Assembly: GCA_036399715.1 (NCBI GenBank)
Contig: DASWMO010000320.1
Span: 1-10,816, forward strand
Reading direction: 5' to 3'
Length of the DNA stretch: 10,816 nt
Source of the DNA: DASVSE01 sp036399715
GTDB taxonomy: Bacteria; Bacteroidota; Rhodothermia; Rhodothermales; Rubricoccaceae
Shown here: positions 1 to 6,588 of the stretch, one piece after another
Position numbering within the stretch: position 1 is the stretch's first letter
Layout of the letters: every line of letters starts with the position of its first letter
Notes under the pieces: generated by a model
Seen by the model: the letters and a program-made list of their open reading frames with translations, nothing else
Database searches by the model: none
What the model was told of the DNA's origin: nothing
Translations under genes and position numbers: made by a program

Positions 1-144
1 GGGGTCGCCACCGAAGACCTCGCCGACGGCTACACGGCCGTCCTCGTCCCGCTGCGCGTGCTGGACCTGCTCGTCCCGCGCAAGGTCAAGGACGCCGCCT
101 TCGTCGCCGAGTACCGCCGCGTCCGCCGCATAGACGGCGACTGA
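1..144 (+). CDS. C-terminal fragment of an unrecognised protein
   Basis: The frame starting at base 1 is open and ends at TGA (142-144), giving the last 47 residues of a protein whose start lies outside the window. Codon use matches the neighbours (G/C third positions), which supports real coding. The visible part has a short hydrophobic stretch (AVLVPLRVLDLLVP), then a basic, charged tail (KVKDAAFVAEYRRVRR). I cannot assign a family from this tail. A GC-rich hairpin starts about a dozen bases after the stop, so the transcript may end there, separate from the amylase gene downstream. Confidence 0.6.
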   Translation, partial: GVATEDLADGYTAVLVPLRVLDLLVPRKVKDAAFVAEYRRVRRIDGD

Positions 145-155
145 CGCGCCCACGC

Positions 156-181
156 GGGCCGGGGCAGCACATCCCCGGCTC
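156..181 (+). terminator. GC-rich hairpin after the first gene, possible terminator
   Basis: Seven-base arms GCCGGGG (158-164) and CCCCGGC (173-179) pair perfectly around an 8-base loop. The stem can extend by a G-T and a G-C pair to 156/181. It lies 13 bases past the stop of the upstream gene and is followed by only a weak T-rich stretch (CGCTTTG), so it may be an inefficient intrinsic terminator. It also lies just upstream of the TAGATTGG box of the next gene. Confidence 0.4.
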
Positions 182-198
182 GCTTTGAGGCGCCCCGC

Positions 199-206
199 TA
201 GATTGG
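199..206 (+). promoter_or_regulatory. Candidate -7 promoter box (TAGATTGG) for the amylase gene
   Basis: TAGATTGG matches 5 of the 6 fixed positions of the Bacteroidota -7 consensus TAnnTTTG and starts 28 bases before the ATG at 227. The same arrangement recurs before the fabI and L,D-transpeptidase genes. No clear TTG -33 element is visible at 19-22 bases upstream. Confidence 0.4.
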
Positions 207-226
207 CCCACCCGACCCCCGCCGCC

Positions 227-1528
227 ATGCCCCGCCTCGCGCTCTTCGCCCTCGCCGCCCTCCTCACCGGCTGCGCGACCCGTCCGCCCGCCGCCCTGCC
301 TGCCGCCGCGGCCGGACCGCCCGTCGTCTACGAGGTCTTCGTCCGCAGCCTCACCCCCGAGGGCACGCTCCGCGCCGCGACCGCCCGCCTGGACTCCATC
401 GCCGCCCTCGGCGCCGACGTCGTCTGGCTCATGCCCATCCAGCCCAACGGCGAGGCCGGCCGCAAGGGTCGCCTCGGCTCGCCCTACGCCATTCGCGACT
501 ACACCGCCGTCGACCCGCGCCTCGGCACGATGGACGACCTCCGCGCCTTCGTCTCGGCCGCCCACGCCCGCGGCCTCCGCGTGATCCTCGACTGGGTCGC
601 CAACCACACCGCCCCGGACCACGCCTGGGTGACGGCCCACCCCGAGTGGTACACGGCCGGCCCCGACGGCGCCCGCCCCGTCCCGCCCGCCGGAACCGAC
701 TGGTTCGACACCGCCGACCTCGACTATGCCGCCCCCGGCCTCGCCGACGCCATGGCCGGCGAGATGGCCTTCTGGCTCCGCGAGGCCGACGTCGACGGCT
801 TCCGCTGCGACGTCGCCGGCATGGTCCCCGAGACCTTCTGGACGGACGCGCTCGCCCGCCTGCACGCGCTCCGGCCCGGCCTTTTCCTCCTCGCCGAGGG
901 CGAGGACCCGTGGCTCGGCCGCGTCGGCTTCGACGCGTCCTACTCGTGGCCGACCTACAACGCGCTCAAATCGGCCTGGACGACCGGCGACGGCGCGGCC
1001 TTCGTCGCCGCCGCCCTCGCCGAGCAGGACGCCCCGCCGACGGCCGCTCCGATGCACTTCGTCACCAACCACGACGAGACCTCGTGGGACCGCGCCGCCG
1101 TCGACCTCTGGCGCGGGCCCGACGGGATGCGCGCCGCGATGGCCGCCGCCTACGGCCTCGGCGGGACGATGCTGGTCTACAACGGGCAGGAGGCTGCGGC
1201 CCCGCAGCGGATGAACCTCTTCGAGAGCGAGACCGTCGCGTTTACGGGCCCCGACCTCCGCCCCGACATCGCCCGCTGGGCCGCCCTCCGGGCCGAGCAC
1301 CCCGCCCTCGCCGCGGGTCGCACGGCCGCGCTCGCCGTCCCCGGCGCCATCGCCTACACCCGCACGCTCGGGACCGACCGCGCCGTCGTCGTCGTGAACC
1401 CCTCCGCCGAGGCGCGTACGCTCACCCTCCCGCCCGACGCCCTCGGCGGGACCGACGCCTTTGGTCACGGCGCCGCCACCGCCCGTCTCGTCCTGCCCGC
1501 CTACGGGGTCCGCGTGTTCGTCCGCTAG
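227..1528 (+). CDS. Alpha-amylase-family (GH13) lipoprotein
   Basis: This is a 433-residue glycoside hydrolase family 13 enzyme expected to act on alpha-glucans or maltooligosaccharides outside the cytoplasm. The ATG at 227 is preferred over a TTG at 185 because it gives a clean lipoprotein signal with lipobox LTGC (Cys16). The catalytic barrel shows the family regions: DWVANHT (122-128, region I), ADLDY (163-167, near region V), GFRCDVAG (191-198) with nucleophile Asp195, acid/base Glu224 in LLAEGE, and TNHDE (280-284) with transition-state Asp283. All three catalytic acids are present. Residues from about 345 to 433 look like the C-terminal beta-sandwich of amylases. The gene stands alone after a promoter-like box and converges with the next gene, sharing its stop tetranucleotide. 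Exact specificity (amylase, neopullulanase or glucosidase type) cannot be read from sequence alone. Confidence 0.93.
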   Translation: MPRLALFALAALLTGCATRPPAALPAAAAGPPVVYEVFVRSLTPEGTLRAATARLDSIAALGADVVWLMPIQPNGEAGRKGRLGSPYAIRDYTAVDPRLGTMDDLRAFVSAAHARGLRVILDWVANHTAPDHAWVTAHPEWYTAGPDGARPVPPAGTDWFDTADLDYAAPGLADAMAGEMAFWLREADVDGFRCDVAGMVPETFWTDALARLHALRPGLFLLAEGEDPWLGRVGFDASYSWPTYNALKSAWTTGDGAAFVAAALAEQDAPPTAAPMHFVTNHDETSWDRAAVDLWRGPDGMRAAMAAAYGLGGTMLVYNGQEAAAPQRMNLFESETVAFTGPDLRPDIARWAALRAEHPALAAGRTAALAVPGAIAYTRTLGTDRAVVVVNPSAEARTLTLPPDALGGTDAFGHGAATARLVLPAYGVRVFVR

Positions 1529-2280
1529 CGCGCCCGCTGCGCGGCGGCCTGCGGCGTGATGCGCCACACGACGCGAAACGTCCGCGCCTCGGACAGCGGC
1601 GACTCGACGATGGACGTCGTCTCGACCGCGACGGGCAGCACCCCGCCTGCCGCCTCGCGAAGCCGCACCTCGGCCCGGGTCGCCTCGTCGTAGATCGCCG
1701 ACCGGCTCGCCCGCGCGACCGACATCCGCAGGATGGCCCCCGTCGCTGTATCGACGGCCGCCACGACGCGTTCGACCGCCTGCTCCGTGTCCGCCGTGTG
1801 CGCCACGTCCACGATCCGCACCGCACCGCGCGAGGCGCCGACGCGGACGGCGTACTGGTCGCGCGTCGCCGGCGCGAGGTACGCCGGCACGTCCGGCAGC
1901 ACGGACGGCATCGGGTCGCGGACGGTCAGCCGCGCGGCGTCCAGCCCGGCCGTGTCGGCGAGCGTCCCCGAGGCGCGCGTCGCGAGCGTGGCGTCGGCCG
2001 CGCCGGGGGCGTGGCGGATCGTCCGCTCGAAGCGCCCGACCGGGAGGCTGGACCCGTCGAGTTCCTCGACCACGAGGCGCGCCTCGTAGGGGACGGCGTC
2101 GAGCCTCGAGAACGCCGCGGCGAGCGCGCCCGGGCCGAGGCGCGCCGCGAGCGCGTCGGGCTGCCCCGAGACCGGCCCGGACGGCGCCGGGGCCTCGCGC
2201 GGAGCGTCGGACGGCGACGTGCAGGCGGCGAATACGCCGGTGGCCAACAGGCAGGCGGACGCGAAAACGACGAGGCGCAC
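1525..2280 (-). CDS. Putative lipoprotein, possibly LolA-like
   Basis: This 251-residue protein starts at GTG (2280-2278) and has a hydrophobic leader ending in lipobox FAAC (Cys20), then a Pro/Ala/Ser-rich linker to about residue 40, so it is probably a membrane-anchored lipoprotein. The body alternates predicted beta-strands. A late segment, DTATGAILRMSVAR (177-190) followed by RAEVRLREAAGGVLPVAVET (202-221), resembles the strand pattern of LolA/LolB-type outer-membrane lipoprotein-sorting proteins, where a substrate's 'DP.TG.i..m' strand is followed by 'ng..lP'. That resemblance is weak and made by eye. Function is otherwise unknown. The codon use is normal for the window. On its coding strand GGAG lies several bases before the GTG. 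Its stop overlaps that of the converging amylase gene. Confidence 0.72.
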   Translation of the reverse strand: MRLVVFASACLLATGVFAACTSPSDAPREAPAPSGPVSGQPDALAARLGPGALAAAFSRLDAVPYEARLVVEELDGSSLPVGRFERTIRHAPGAADATLATRASGTLADTAGLDAARLTVRDPMPSVLPDVPAYLAPATRDQYAVRVGASRGAVRIVDVAHTADTEQAVERVVAAVDTATGAILRMSVARASRSAIYDEATRAEVRLREAAGGVLPVAVETTSIVESPLSEARTFRVVWRITPQAAAQRAR

Positions 2281-2312
2281 AGGTCTCCAGAGGGTGAGAC
2301 GTCTGAACCCAC

Positions 2313-2326
2313 CCCGGCACGCCGGG
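2313..2326. repeat. Inverted repeat in the divergent spacer
   Basis: CCCGGC and GCCGGG flank a central AC between two divergently transcribed genes (2280 leftward, 2397 rightward). An 8-base palindrome, AGACGTCT, lies close by at 2297-2304. In the 116-bp spacer these are the only symmetric elements I noticed, and they could be operator half-sites. No convincing -33/-7 pair is visible for either gene. In DNA this GC-rich, short GC palindromes also arise by chance. Confidence 0.25.
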
Positions 2327-2396
2327 TTGCACGGGGCCCCGAGGCGTCCCGGCGCACCCCTCGGCCGTCCCGTCCACGTCTCTTTCCCCGCCCCGC

Positions 2397-3233
2397 ATGT
2401 CCCGCCCCGACTCCCCCTACCTCGCCGAGCGCCGTACGGCCGAGGCCGCCGCCCTCGCCGCCGCGGCCTTTATCCGCGAGCACGCCGGGCGCCTCACCGA
2501 GCGCGACGTCCGCTCCAAGACCGTCCACGACCTCGTCACGTTCGTCGACGAGGGCGCGCAGCGGATCGTGCTGGAGCACCTCACGGCCGCCTTCCCCGAC
2601 GACGCCATCGTGGCCGAGGAGGGCGCCCACGCCTCGGACGTGCCCCGAGCGGGCCGCGTCTGGATCGTCGACCCGCTCGACGGGACGACCAACTTCACGC
2701 GCGGCGTGCCGCCCTACGCCGTCTCCGTCGGCCTCCACGTCGACGCCGTCGGGACGGTCGGCGTCGTCCTCGACGTGTCGTCGGGCGAACTGTTCGCCGC
2801 CACGCGCGGCGAGGGCCTGACCGTCGACGGCGTGCCCGCGCACGTCTCCACGACCGACACGCTGGACGCGGCCCTCCTCGCGACCGGCTTCCCATTCCGC
2901 GACTACGGCTACGTCGACGGCTACCTCGCGACATTCGAGCGCGCGATCCGCGCCACGCGGGGCGTCCGCCGCCACGGCGCCGCGGCGGTCGACCTCGCAT
3001 GGACGGCCGCGGGCCGCTTCGACGGCTACCTCGAAGCGGGCATCGCCCCGTGGGACGTCGCGGCCGGGATCGTGCTCGTCGAGGCCGCCGGAGGCCGCGT
3101 GACGGGCCTGTGGGACGGCGCCGACCCGGTCCGCTCGGGCGGCATCGTCGCCTCGAACGGCCTGCTGCACGACGCCATCGTGCGTCTCGGCGACCCGCTC
3201 GGCGAGGCCTACCGCCGGTCGTCGGGCGGGTGA
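2397..3233 (+). CDS. Inositol-monophosphatase-family phosphatase
   Basis: This 278-residue protein matches the usual length of the Mg2+-dependent, lithium-sensitive IMPase/SuhB/CysQ family, which removes phosphate from inositol phosphates or related small molecules in the cytoplasm. Metal and catalytic motifs are intact: K41 and DLVT (45-48), Glu74-Glu75 in VAEEG, motif A DPLDGTTNF (92-100) with Asp92 and Asp95, and motif B WDVAAGIVLVEAAGG (219-233) with Asp220. The ATG at 2397 sits immediately after a C-rich leader (CCCCGC). The family includes inositol-1-phosphatase, histidinol-phosphatase and PAP phosphatase, and the sequence alone does not separate them. No close operon partner: the upstream gene is divergent and the response regulator follows after about 60 bases. 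Confidence 0.92.
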   Translation: MSRPDSPYLAERRTAEAAALAAAAFIREHAGRLTERDVRSKTVHDLVTFVDEGAQRIVLEHLTAAFPDDAIVAEEGAHASDVPRAGRVWIVDPLDGTTNFTRGVPPYAVSVGLHVDAVGTVGVVLDVSSGELFAATRGEGLTVDGVPAHVSTTDTLDAALLATGFPFRDYGYVDGYLATFERAIRATRGVRRHGAAAVDLAWTAAGRFDGYLEAGIAPWDVAAGIVLVEAAGGRVTGLWDGADPVRSGGIVASNGLLHDAIVRLGDPLGEAYRRSSGG

Positions 3234-3295
3234 CGACGGGCATTTAAGCCGCCCCGCGGCCCCGCCGATACGCCGATGACCTCGCCTCCGCCCTC

Positions 3296-3700
3296 GTGTC
3301 CGACTCCGCCGATCTGCTCCCGCTCGTCCTCGTCGCCGACGACTACCCCGAGAACCGGCAGCTGTTCACGCTCTACCTCCGCAAGGCGTACCGCGTGCTC
3401 GCGGCCGCCTCGGGCGAGGAGGTTCTGGCGATGCTCGCCGAGGCCGACCCCGGCGACCCGGTCCGCGCGGCCCTGCTGGACCTCAACTACCAGGGCGGCC
3501 TGACGGGCTTCGACGTTCTCGCGGCGGTCCGCGCCGACGCCCGCTGGTCGGCTCTCCCGACGATCGCGCTCACGGCCCACGCCTCGCCCGAGGACCGCCG
3601 CCGCTGCCTCGCCGCCGGCTTCGACGACTACCTCTCGAAGCCCGTCCTCCGCGGCCCGATGCTCGAGACCGTCGCGAATCTGATCGCAGCACACGCGTAA
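3296..3700 (+). CDS. Single-domain response regulator (CheY-like receiver)
   Basis: This 134-residue protein is a lone receiver domain with no DNA-binding or enzymatic output, so it probably acts by protein contact in a phosphorelay. Key residues are visible: acidic pair Asp15-Asp16 in LVADD, phosphoacceptor Asp62 in LLDLN, switch Thr93 in LTAHA, and Lys115 in LSKP. The loop after Asp62 is odd: it reads NYQGGLTG, lacks the usual Pro four residues on, and the conserved Gly is at +9 instead of +8. The start is uncertain. GTG at 3296 is the only start codon in frame after a stop at 3245-3247, yet the ATG at 3276, in the context seen at other genes here (CCGATG), is out of frame by 20 bases. A missing base in that stretch would add about seven residues. 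No histidine kinase gene is in the window. Confidence 0.88.
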   Translation: MSDSADLLPLVLVADDYPENRQLFTLYLRKAYRVLAAASGEEVLAMLAEADPGDPVRAALLDLNYQGGLTGFDVLAAVRADARWSALPTIALTAHASPEDRRRCLAAGFDDYLSKPVLRGPMLETVANLIAAHA

Positions 3701-3721
3701 GGCCCCGCCCGCCGGGACCCG

Positions 3722-3729
3722 TAGCTTGG
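3722..3729 (+). promoter_or_regulatory. Candidate -7 promoter box (TAGCTTGG) for fabI
   Basis: TAGCTTGG matches 5 of 6 fixed positions of TAnnTTTG and starts 32 bases before the fabI ATG. It lies in the 53-base gap after the response regulator stop. No TTG -33 element is visible at the expected distance, so activity is unproven. If real, it would drive the coupled fabI-doxX-M1 genes. Confidence 0.38.
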
Positions 3730-3753
3730 CAGTCTCCCCAACCCGACTGCCCG

Positions 3754-4623
3754 ATGCACGACACGTCTGCCGGAACCGGCCTCCTCGCCGGGAAGACCGG
3801 CGTCATCTCCGGCGCCCTGGACCCGAACTCGATCGCGTGGGCACTCGCCCTCGCCGCGCACCGCGAGGGCGCCCGCTTCGTGCTCACGAACGCGCCCGTC
3901 GCGAGCCGCTTCGGGCAGCTCGACGCCCTCGCCGAGGCGACGGGCGGCAGCCCCGTCGTCTACGCCGACGCGACGAAGGACGACGAACTCGACGCGCTCA
4001 TGGCCGGCGCCGTCGAGACCCTCGGCGGGCCCCTGGACTTCGTCGTCCACTCCATCGGGATGGGCCTCAACGTCCGCAAGAACCGCGCCTACGAGGACCT
4101 CAAGTACGAGTGGTACCTCAAGACGCTCGACATCTCGGCCGTCTCGCTGCACCGGATGGTCCGCGCGGCGCTCGCCCAGAACGCGATCAAGGACGGCGGC
4201 TCGGTCCTCGCGATGAGCTACATCGGGGCGGCCCGGACGTTCTCGGAGTACTCCGAGATGGGCGACGCCAAGGCGCTGCTGGAAAGCATCGTCCGCTCGT
4301 TCGGCTACCGCCTCGGGCGCCGCGGCATCCGCATCAACGCCGTCTCTCAGAGCCCGACCAAGACGACGGCCGGCGGCGGCATCGACGGCTTCGACGCCAT
4401 GTTCGACTTCGCCCAGAAGATCGCCCCGCTCGGCAACGCCGACGCGGCCTCGTGCGCGGATTACTGCGTGACGCTGCTCTCGGACTACACGCGCATGGTG
4501 ACGATGCAGACGCTCTACCACGACGGCGGCTTCTCGGCGATGGGCGTCTCGGACGCCATTGTGGAGCAGCTCTCGGGCCTGGAGATCAAGTCCGGGGCGG
4601 GCGCCGAGGAGTCGCTTCCGTGA
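3754..4623 (+). CDS. fabI: Enoyl-[acyl-carrier-protein] reductase (NADH), FabI
   Basis: FabI reduces trans-2-enoyl-ACP to acyl-ACP in the last step of each cycle of type II fatty acid synthesis, in the cytoplasm. The 289-residue protein belongs to the short-chain dehydrogenase superfamily. The N-terminal cofactor loop is divergent and FabI-like: GVISGALDPNSIAWA (16-30). It has VHSIGM (98-103), catalytic Tyr156 in SYIGA, and Tyr166-x6-Lys173 (EYSEMGDAK), equivalent to the Tyr146/Tyr156/Lys163 pattern of E. coli FabI. Segments KTLDISAVSLHRM (123-135), INAVSQSPTKTTAGG (194-208) and TLYHDGGFSAMGVS (253-266) have the character of Bacteroidota FabI, which is longer than the roughly 262-residue E. 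coli enzyme. The TGA overlaps the GTG of the next gene (GTGA), implying translational coupling. Confidence 0.95.
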   Translation: MHDTSAGTGLLAGKTGVISGALDPNSIAWALALAAHREGARFVLTNAPVASRFGQLDALAEATGGSPVVYADATKDDELDALMAGAVETLGGPLDFVVHSIGMGLNVRKNRAYEDLKYEWYLKTLDISAVSLHRMVRAALAQNAIKDGGSVLAMSYIGAARTFSEYSEMGDAKALLESIVRSFGYRLGRRGIRINAVSQSPTKTTAGGGIDGFDAMFDFAQKIAPLGNADAASCADYCVTLLSDYTRMVTMQTLYHDGGFSAMGVSDAIVEQLSGLEIKSGAGAEESLP

Positions 4624-5018
4624 CCGACCTCTTCGGCCTCCCGGCCGACGGGCTTCGGGCCGCAGCCCTCGTCGCACTCGCGGCCTTCTTCGTGTTCACG
4701 GGCGTGGTGCACTTCGCGCGCCCGAGGCTGTTCACGGCCATCGTGCCGCCCGGCCTGCCCGCGCCGGGCGTGCTCGTCGCGGGCAGCGGTGCGGCCGAGG
4801 TCCTCGGCGGGATCGGCCTGCTCGTTCCGGGCGCCCGCGTCGCCGCGGCGTGGGGCCTGCTCGCGCTCCTCCTCGCCGTCTTCCCGGCCAACGTGTTCAT
4901 GGCGCGCCACGCGGACCGCTTCCGGCGCATCGCGCCCCCGTGGGCGCTGTGGGCGCGGCTGCCACTGCAGCCCGTCCTGATGGCCGTCGTGGCGTGGGCG
5001 GCCGGCCTCGTCGGATGA
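4620..5018 (+). CDS. DoxX-like integral membrane protein
   Basis: A 132-residue hydrophobic protein starting with GTG at 4620 inside the fabI stop. Four membrane segments are apparent, around residues 12-31, 48-68, 74-92 and 113-131. The pattern FVFTGVVHFARP (24-35), then PGLPAPGVLVAGSGAAEVLGG (44-64) and VFPANVFMARH (87-97) is typical of small DoxX/DoxX-like membrane proteins, in which a helix ending near '.n..m..h' follows a Gly-rich 'E..gG' helix. The biochemical role of most family members is unsettled. Its stop codon overlaps the ATG of the next gene (ATGA), so fabI, this gene and the peptidase gene are probably made from one message with coupled translation. Confidence 0.85.
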   Translation: MTDLFGLPADGLRAAALVALAAFFVFTGVVHFARPRLFTAIVPPGLPAPGVLVAGSGAAEVLGGIGLLVPGARVAAAWGLLALLLAVFPANVFMARHADRFRRIAPPWALWARLPLQPVLMAVVAWAAGLVG

Positions 5019-6538
5019 CGCGTCTCGGGCTGATCGTCCTGCTCGCCGCGTGGGGCTGCCGCGAGGCGCCCGATCCCGTCTCGGCCCCGCCGCCGCAGCC
5101 CGGCGTGGACGTCCGCGCGGCCGACGTGCGGCTGCGCCTCGACCCCGAGGCGCTCGCGGTCCGCGCCCGCGCGACGCTGCGCATCGGCCACCCGCGCGCG
5201 CTCCGGGCGCTCCGCCTCGGCCTCGACGACGCGCTCGCCGTCGCGGCCGTCCGCGTGGACGGCCGGGCAGCCGCGTTCACGCGCGACGGCGACGCGCTCG
5301 TCATCCCGCTTCCCGGGACAGCCCGGGCGTCCGTCGTCGAGATCGACTACGCGGGCACGCCGGCCGCGGGCCTCTACGCCGCCGAGGCGGCGGGGCAGCG
5401 CGTCGTGTTCACGGACGGCTGGCCGGACCGGACCGCGGGCTGGCTTCCGGCCGTCCATCACCCCTCCGATCCGTTCGCGCTGAGCCTCGCCGTCAGCGTC
5501 CCCGCGGTCTACGACGTCGTCCTGAGCGGCGAGCCGCGCGGGGAGACCGTCGAGGCGGGCATCCGGACGGTCCGCTCGCGGCTGCCCGCCGGCGCGCCGA
5601 GCTACACCGCCGCCTTCGCCGTCGGCCACTTCGAGACGGTCGCGGACACGACCGGGACGGTGCCCGTCCGCCACCACCTGCTGATGTTCGACGCCGCCCG
5701 GGCACCCGACCTGCGGCGCGTCTCGGCCGCGCTCGACACGCTCGCCGCGCTCCTCGGGCCGTACCCGTTCGCGACGTTCGCGACCGTCGAGGTGCCCATC
5801 GCCTACCTCGGGATGGAGAACGCCGCGGCGCCGTTTCTGCAGGCCGCGCTCTACCGCGAGACGGCTGAGGGCCGCACGCCGGTCGAGGAGGTCGCGATCC
5901 ACGAACTCGTCCACCAGTGGTGGGGCAACCGCGTCCCGCCGGCCGACTGGCGCGACCTGTGGCTCGCCGAAGGTCCGGCGACCTACCTTACCGCCGACGT
6001 CCTCGGCCACCTCGACGGGCCCGACGCGCGGATGCGCCACCTCGCCCGCATCGTCCGCGAGACGCCGCTCGACATCGCCCGGATGCGCCTCGTGCCCGAG
6101 CGTCTCGCGCGGCCCGAGGACGCGATCTCGCTCGCGGTCTACAACAAGGGCGCCGCCCTGCTGCACGTGCTCCGCCTGACCGTCGGTGAGCGCGCGTTCT
6201 GGACGGCCCTGCGCCGCGTACAGGCGGACGCCCGGCCCGTCTCGACGGCCGGGTTTCGCGCCGCGATGGAAGGCGCATCCGGCCGCAGCCTCGCCGGCGT
6301 GTTCGACTACTGGGCGTTTGGGACTGAGATTCCGAGGCTGGAGACGCACTGGGCCGATGGCGTGCTGTCGTGGTCGCTCTCGGGCGACGGCGGGACGCTC
6401 GCGGGCCTGCCCGTGCGCTTGCTCGTGCGGCAGGGCGAGGCGGAACTCCTCGTGCGCGTTTCGGCCAGGCGCGTCCGCCTCGCCGGCTCCGCCCGGCCCG
6501 ACGTCTGGCCCGTCGGCGTCCTCCTTGACGTGCGCTGA
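5015..6538 (+). CDS. M1-family zinc metallopeptidase, predicted lipoprotein
   Basis: A 507-residue M1 (gluzincin) aminopeptidase-type protein. The N-terminus MTRLGLIVLLAAWGC has a short hydrophobic stretch ending at Cys15. The lipobox is unusual because Trp sits at -2, but lipidation is likely, placing the enzyme on the periplasmic or outer-membrane side. After an N-terminal beta domain come the substrate-binding GMEN (266-269), the zinc site HELVHQWWGN (296-305: His296, Glu297, His300), third ligand Glu319 in WLAEGPATY, and proposed catalytic Tyr376 in VYNKGA. All key residues are present. It is shorter than full aminopeptidase N (about 870 residues) and lacks the large C-terminal helical domain, ending in a small beta-rich region. 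Its ATG overlaps the preceding stop. Whether it still acts as an aminopeptidase on peptides is not provable here. Confidence 0.92.
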   Translation: MTRLGLIVLLAAWGCREAPDPVSAPPPQPGVDVRAADVRLRLDPEALAVRARATLRIGHPRALRALRLGLDDALAVAAVRVDGRAAAFTRDGDALVIPLPGTARASVVEIDYAGTPAAGLYAAEAAGQRVVFTDGWPDRTAGWLPAVHHPSDPFALSLAVSVPAVYDVVLSGEPRGETVEAGIRTVRSRLPAGAPSYTAAFAVGHFETVADTTGTVPVRHHLLMFDAARAPDLRRVSAALDTLAALLGPYPFATFATVEVPIAYLGMENAAAPFLQAALYRETAEGRTPVEEVAIHELVHQWWGNRVPPADWRDLWLAEGPATYLTADVLGHLDGPDARMRHLARIVRETPLDIARMRLVPERLARPEDAISLAVYNKGAALLHVLRLTVGERAFWTALRRVQADARPVSTAGFRAAMEGASGRSLAGVFDYWAFGTEIPRLETHWADGVLSWSLSGDGGTLAGLPVRLLVRQGEAELLVRVSARRVRLAGSARPDVWPVGVLLDVR

Positions 6539-6588
6539 CATGCGCCCGGTGCCGGCATCGCGGCAGTTGACTCCCGAACCCGAACCCC

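Noticed and set aside
86..2398. A 770-codon open frame on the minus strand, and similar long frames elsewhere (for example 4586-6760 minus, 646-2820 plus)
   Set aside because: They overlap confident genes, are dominated by Arg, Gly, Pro and Ala with no family motifs, and are what strong G/C third-position bias produces in the other frames.
3276..3503. A 75-residue frame starting at the well-placed ATG 3276
   Set aside because: Its translation is Ser/Pro/Arg/Thr-rich with no motifs and overlaps the receiver domain in another frame. The ATG is kept only as a start-site conflict, not as a gene.
6561..6588. TTGACT (6567-6572) before the HAD gene as a separate promoter
   Set aside because: No -7 or -10 partner is visible at a suitable spacing before the GTG, and the short gap to the M1 gene favours cotranscription.
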